NCBI GenBank assembly: GCA_023512665.1
Contig: JAILZC010000073.1
Coordinates: 1-5,799 of the forward strand
DNA length: 5,799 nt
Reading direction: 5' to 3'
Source of the DNA: Candidatus Bipolaricaulota bacterium
Lineage (GTDB): Bacteria > Bipolaricaulota > Bipolaricaulia > RBG-16-55-9 > DRXL01
This document shows, one piece after another, positions 4,889-5,799 of this stretch (position 1 is the first letter of the stretch; every line of letters begins with the position of its first letter). Both the position numbers and the translations under genes were made by a program. Under the pieces are notes generated by a model. It was not told the DNA's origin, did not search any database, and saw nothing but the letters and a program-made list of their open reading frames with translations.

Positions 4889-5557
4889 ATGATGGTTATG
4901 AAGGGAATGCCTGTGGAACGAGAAAAGATGCGAGAACCCTATGTCTTCGAGCTCACCGGGGGGCGGCTCTGTTTGGACTTTGCCAACACCGTGAGCAACC
5001 ATGCGGGGCCTCACCCCAGGGAGCACCTGCACAGCTACGCCGATCTGGTATCTTGGGGGCACCAAGCGGGCATCCTCTCGGAAGAAGAGGCGCAGCTGCT
5101 CCTTCAAGAAGCCGCACGACGCCCTGAAGAGGCTCAGGCTGTGCTGGCGCGCGCTATCGCGCTGCGCGAGGCGATCTATAGAATCTTCTCGGGCATAGCG
5201 ACGGGGCGGCCGCCGCAGCCGGATGATGTTGATCTCTTGAACGCTGCGCTCTGCGAAGCGTTGAGCCATCTTTGTTGCATTGATTTTACAGATGGCCGGT
5301 TCACGTGGGGCTGGAGAGGCCCTCAGAATGCTTTGGAGCGCATCCTCTGGCCGGTGGTCCGCGACGCTGCAGAGCTGCTTACTTCCGGGGATCTGAGCCG
5401 GGTGCGCCATTGCGCCGACGACGTCTGTGGCTGGCTCTTCATAGATCGCAGCAAAAACCGCAGCCGCCGCTGGTGCAATATGCAAGTCTGCGGGAACAAA
5501 GCCAAGGCTCGCAGACACTACGAGAAGATCCGCAAGCAAAAGCATATCCGCTCCTAG
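4889..5557 (+). CDS. ABATE-domain, CGNR zinc-finger transcription regulator
   Basis: This is a putative cytoplasmic DNA-binding regulator. The N-terminal ABATE domain (about 17-150) has the typical FELTGGRLCLDFANTV and YADLVSWGHQAGIL stretches. The C-terminal zinc finger has C175-x4-C180-GWLFIDRSKNRSRRWC196-x4-C201, followed by a basic tail (KAKARRHYEKIRKQK) suited to DNA contact. The family signature CGNR is CGNK here, a conservative change. Family members are described as putative stress-related regulators; few have known ligands. The start is uncertain among ATGs at 4889, 4892, 4898 and 4907: AAGAGG (4880-4885) is 3 nt before the first and 6 nt before the second, so 4892 is slightly favoured on spacing. 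It is divergent from the arsM/VOC operon and shares its control region, which suggests it regulates that operon and itself. Confidence 0.9.
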   Translation: MMVMKGMPVEREKMREPYVFELTGGRLCLDFANTVSNHAGPHPREHLHSYADLVSWGHQAGILSEEEAQLLLQEAARRPEEAQAVLARAIALREAIYRIFSGIATGRPPQPDDVDLLNAALCEALSHLCCIDFTDGRFTWGWRGPQNALERILWPVVRDAAELLTSGDLSRVRHCADDVCGWLFIDRSKNRSRRWCNMQVCGNKAKARRHYEKIRKQKHIRS

Positions 5558-5799
5558 TTCCCCGCGTAGCGCCCCGCGCGCAGCCGCCAGATCTTTGGGA
5601 GTTCTTTGCCTAGGGGCTCGAAGCTCTCTCCGCCATCGAGGCTCACAAAGAGCTGCCCCCGCCGCTCTCGGACTTCACCCCCGTAGAACAACACCTCGGG
5701 TTGCTCAGGATGCAAGCTCAAGCTATCAGCCGGGCCGTCCTCTGGCAGGCCTTCCCCAATGGGCACAAAGGAGCGCCCTCCATCGTCACTGCGATAGAG
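5554..5799 (-). CDS. C-terminal end of an Asp-box (sialidase/VPS10-like propeller) protein, partial
   Basis: The frame is open through the window edge; 81 codons of the 3' end are visible and a GTG at 5766 is internal, not the start. Two Asp-box motifs (S-x-D-x-G-x-x-F) are present: SDDGGRSF (5790-5767) and SLDGGESF (5643-5620), with 41 residues between them. This spacing suits repeated blades of a beta-propeller as in BNR/sialidase-like, VPS10-like and Ycf48-like proteins. Many such proteins are extracytoplasmic, but the N-terminus is outside the window, so location and substrate cannot be judged. Its TAG stop overlaps the stop of the convergent regulator gene within CTAG (5554-5557). Confidence 0.75.
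   Translation of the reverse strand, partial: LYRSDDGGRSFVPIGEGLPEDGPADSLSLHPEQPEVLFYGGEVRERRGQLFVSLDGGESFEPLGKELPKIWRLRAGRYAGN

Noticed and set aside
4781..5545. 254-codon open frame antisense to the regulator gene
   Set aside because: It is entirely antisense to the CGNR gene, whose ABATE and zinc-finger motifs are unmistakable. It runs through the promoter region and has no recognisable domain. It is a GC-driven shadow frame.
1..5799. CRISPR array, tRNA, rRNA, insertion sequence or transposase
   Set aside because: No regularly spaced repeats, cloverleaf-like segments, transposase motifs or terminal inverted repeats with target duplications were seen on reading.

Overview
The window comes from a bacterium with mostly GC-rich coding DNA, strong AAGGAGG-type ribosome binding sites and sigma-70-type promoters. 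Its glutamine synthetase is the GSI-alpha form. Leucine TTA codons recur in the GC-rich glnA. I cannot place the organism; a deep-branching or environmental lineage is possible, but nothing here is diagnostic.

Layout: (1) 1-160 is AT-rich upstream DNA with short direct repeats and an extended -10 promoter. (2) 161-1501 (+) is glnA, standing alone. (3) 1502-1605 is a convergent gap with a 14-bp perfect palindrome and no gene. (4) 4788 down to 1606 (-) is a compact co-directional cluster. In transcription order it encodes a 68-aa membrane-anchored small protein, an ArsM-type arsenite methyltransferase, an NTF2/SnoaL-like protein, a possible 35-aa ORF, a VOC protein, a roadblock-like protein of unknown function and two more VOC proteins. 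Gaps are mostly 4-45 nt and most genes have their own good Shine-Dalgarno. (5) 4789-4888 is a control region. (6) 4889-5557 (+) encodes an ABATE/CGNR zinc-finger transcription regulator. (7) 5554-5799 (-) is the 3' end of an Asp-box (sialidase/VPS10-like propeller) protein, convergent with the regulator and sharing its stop-codon bases.

The most striking part is the control region. Two near-consensus promoters, each TTGACA-17 bp-TATACT, face each other with exact dyad symmetry about base 4845. Each drives the gene on the far side, so their predicted start points lie about 2 bp apart and the two polymerase footprints must overlap. Three GGTT-type half-sites form two further inverted repeats across the -10 elements. 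The simplest reading is an auto-regulated, mutually exclusive switch in which the CGNR regulator controls both itself and the seven- or eight-gene detoxification-like operon.

The operon combines S-adenosylmethionine-dependent arsenite methylation with small-molecule binding folds (three dissimilar VOC proteins, one NTF2 fold). No ArsR, arsenite pump or arsenate reductase is present in the window. Its function as a set is inference; only the ArsM assignment has residue-level support for arsenic.
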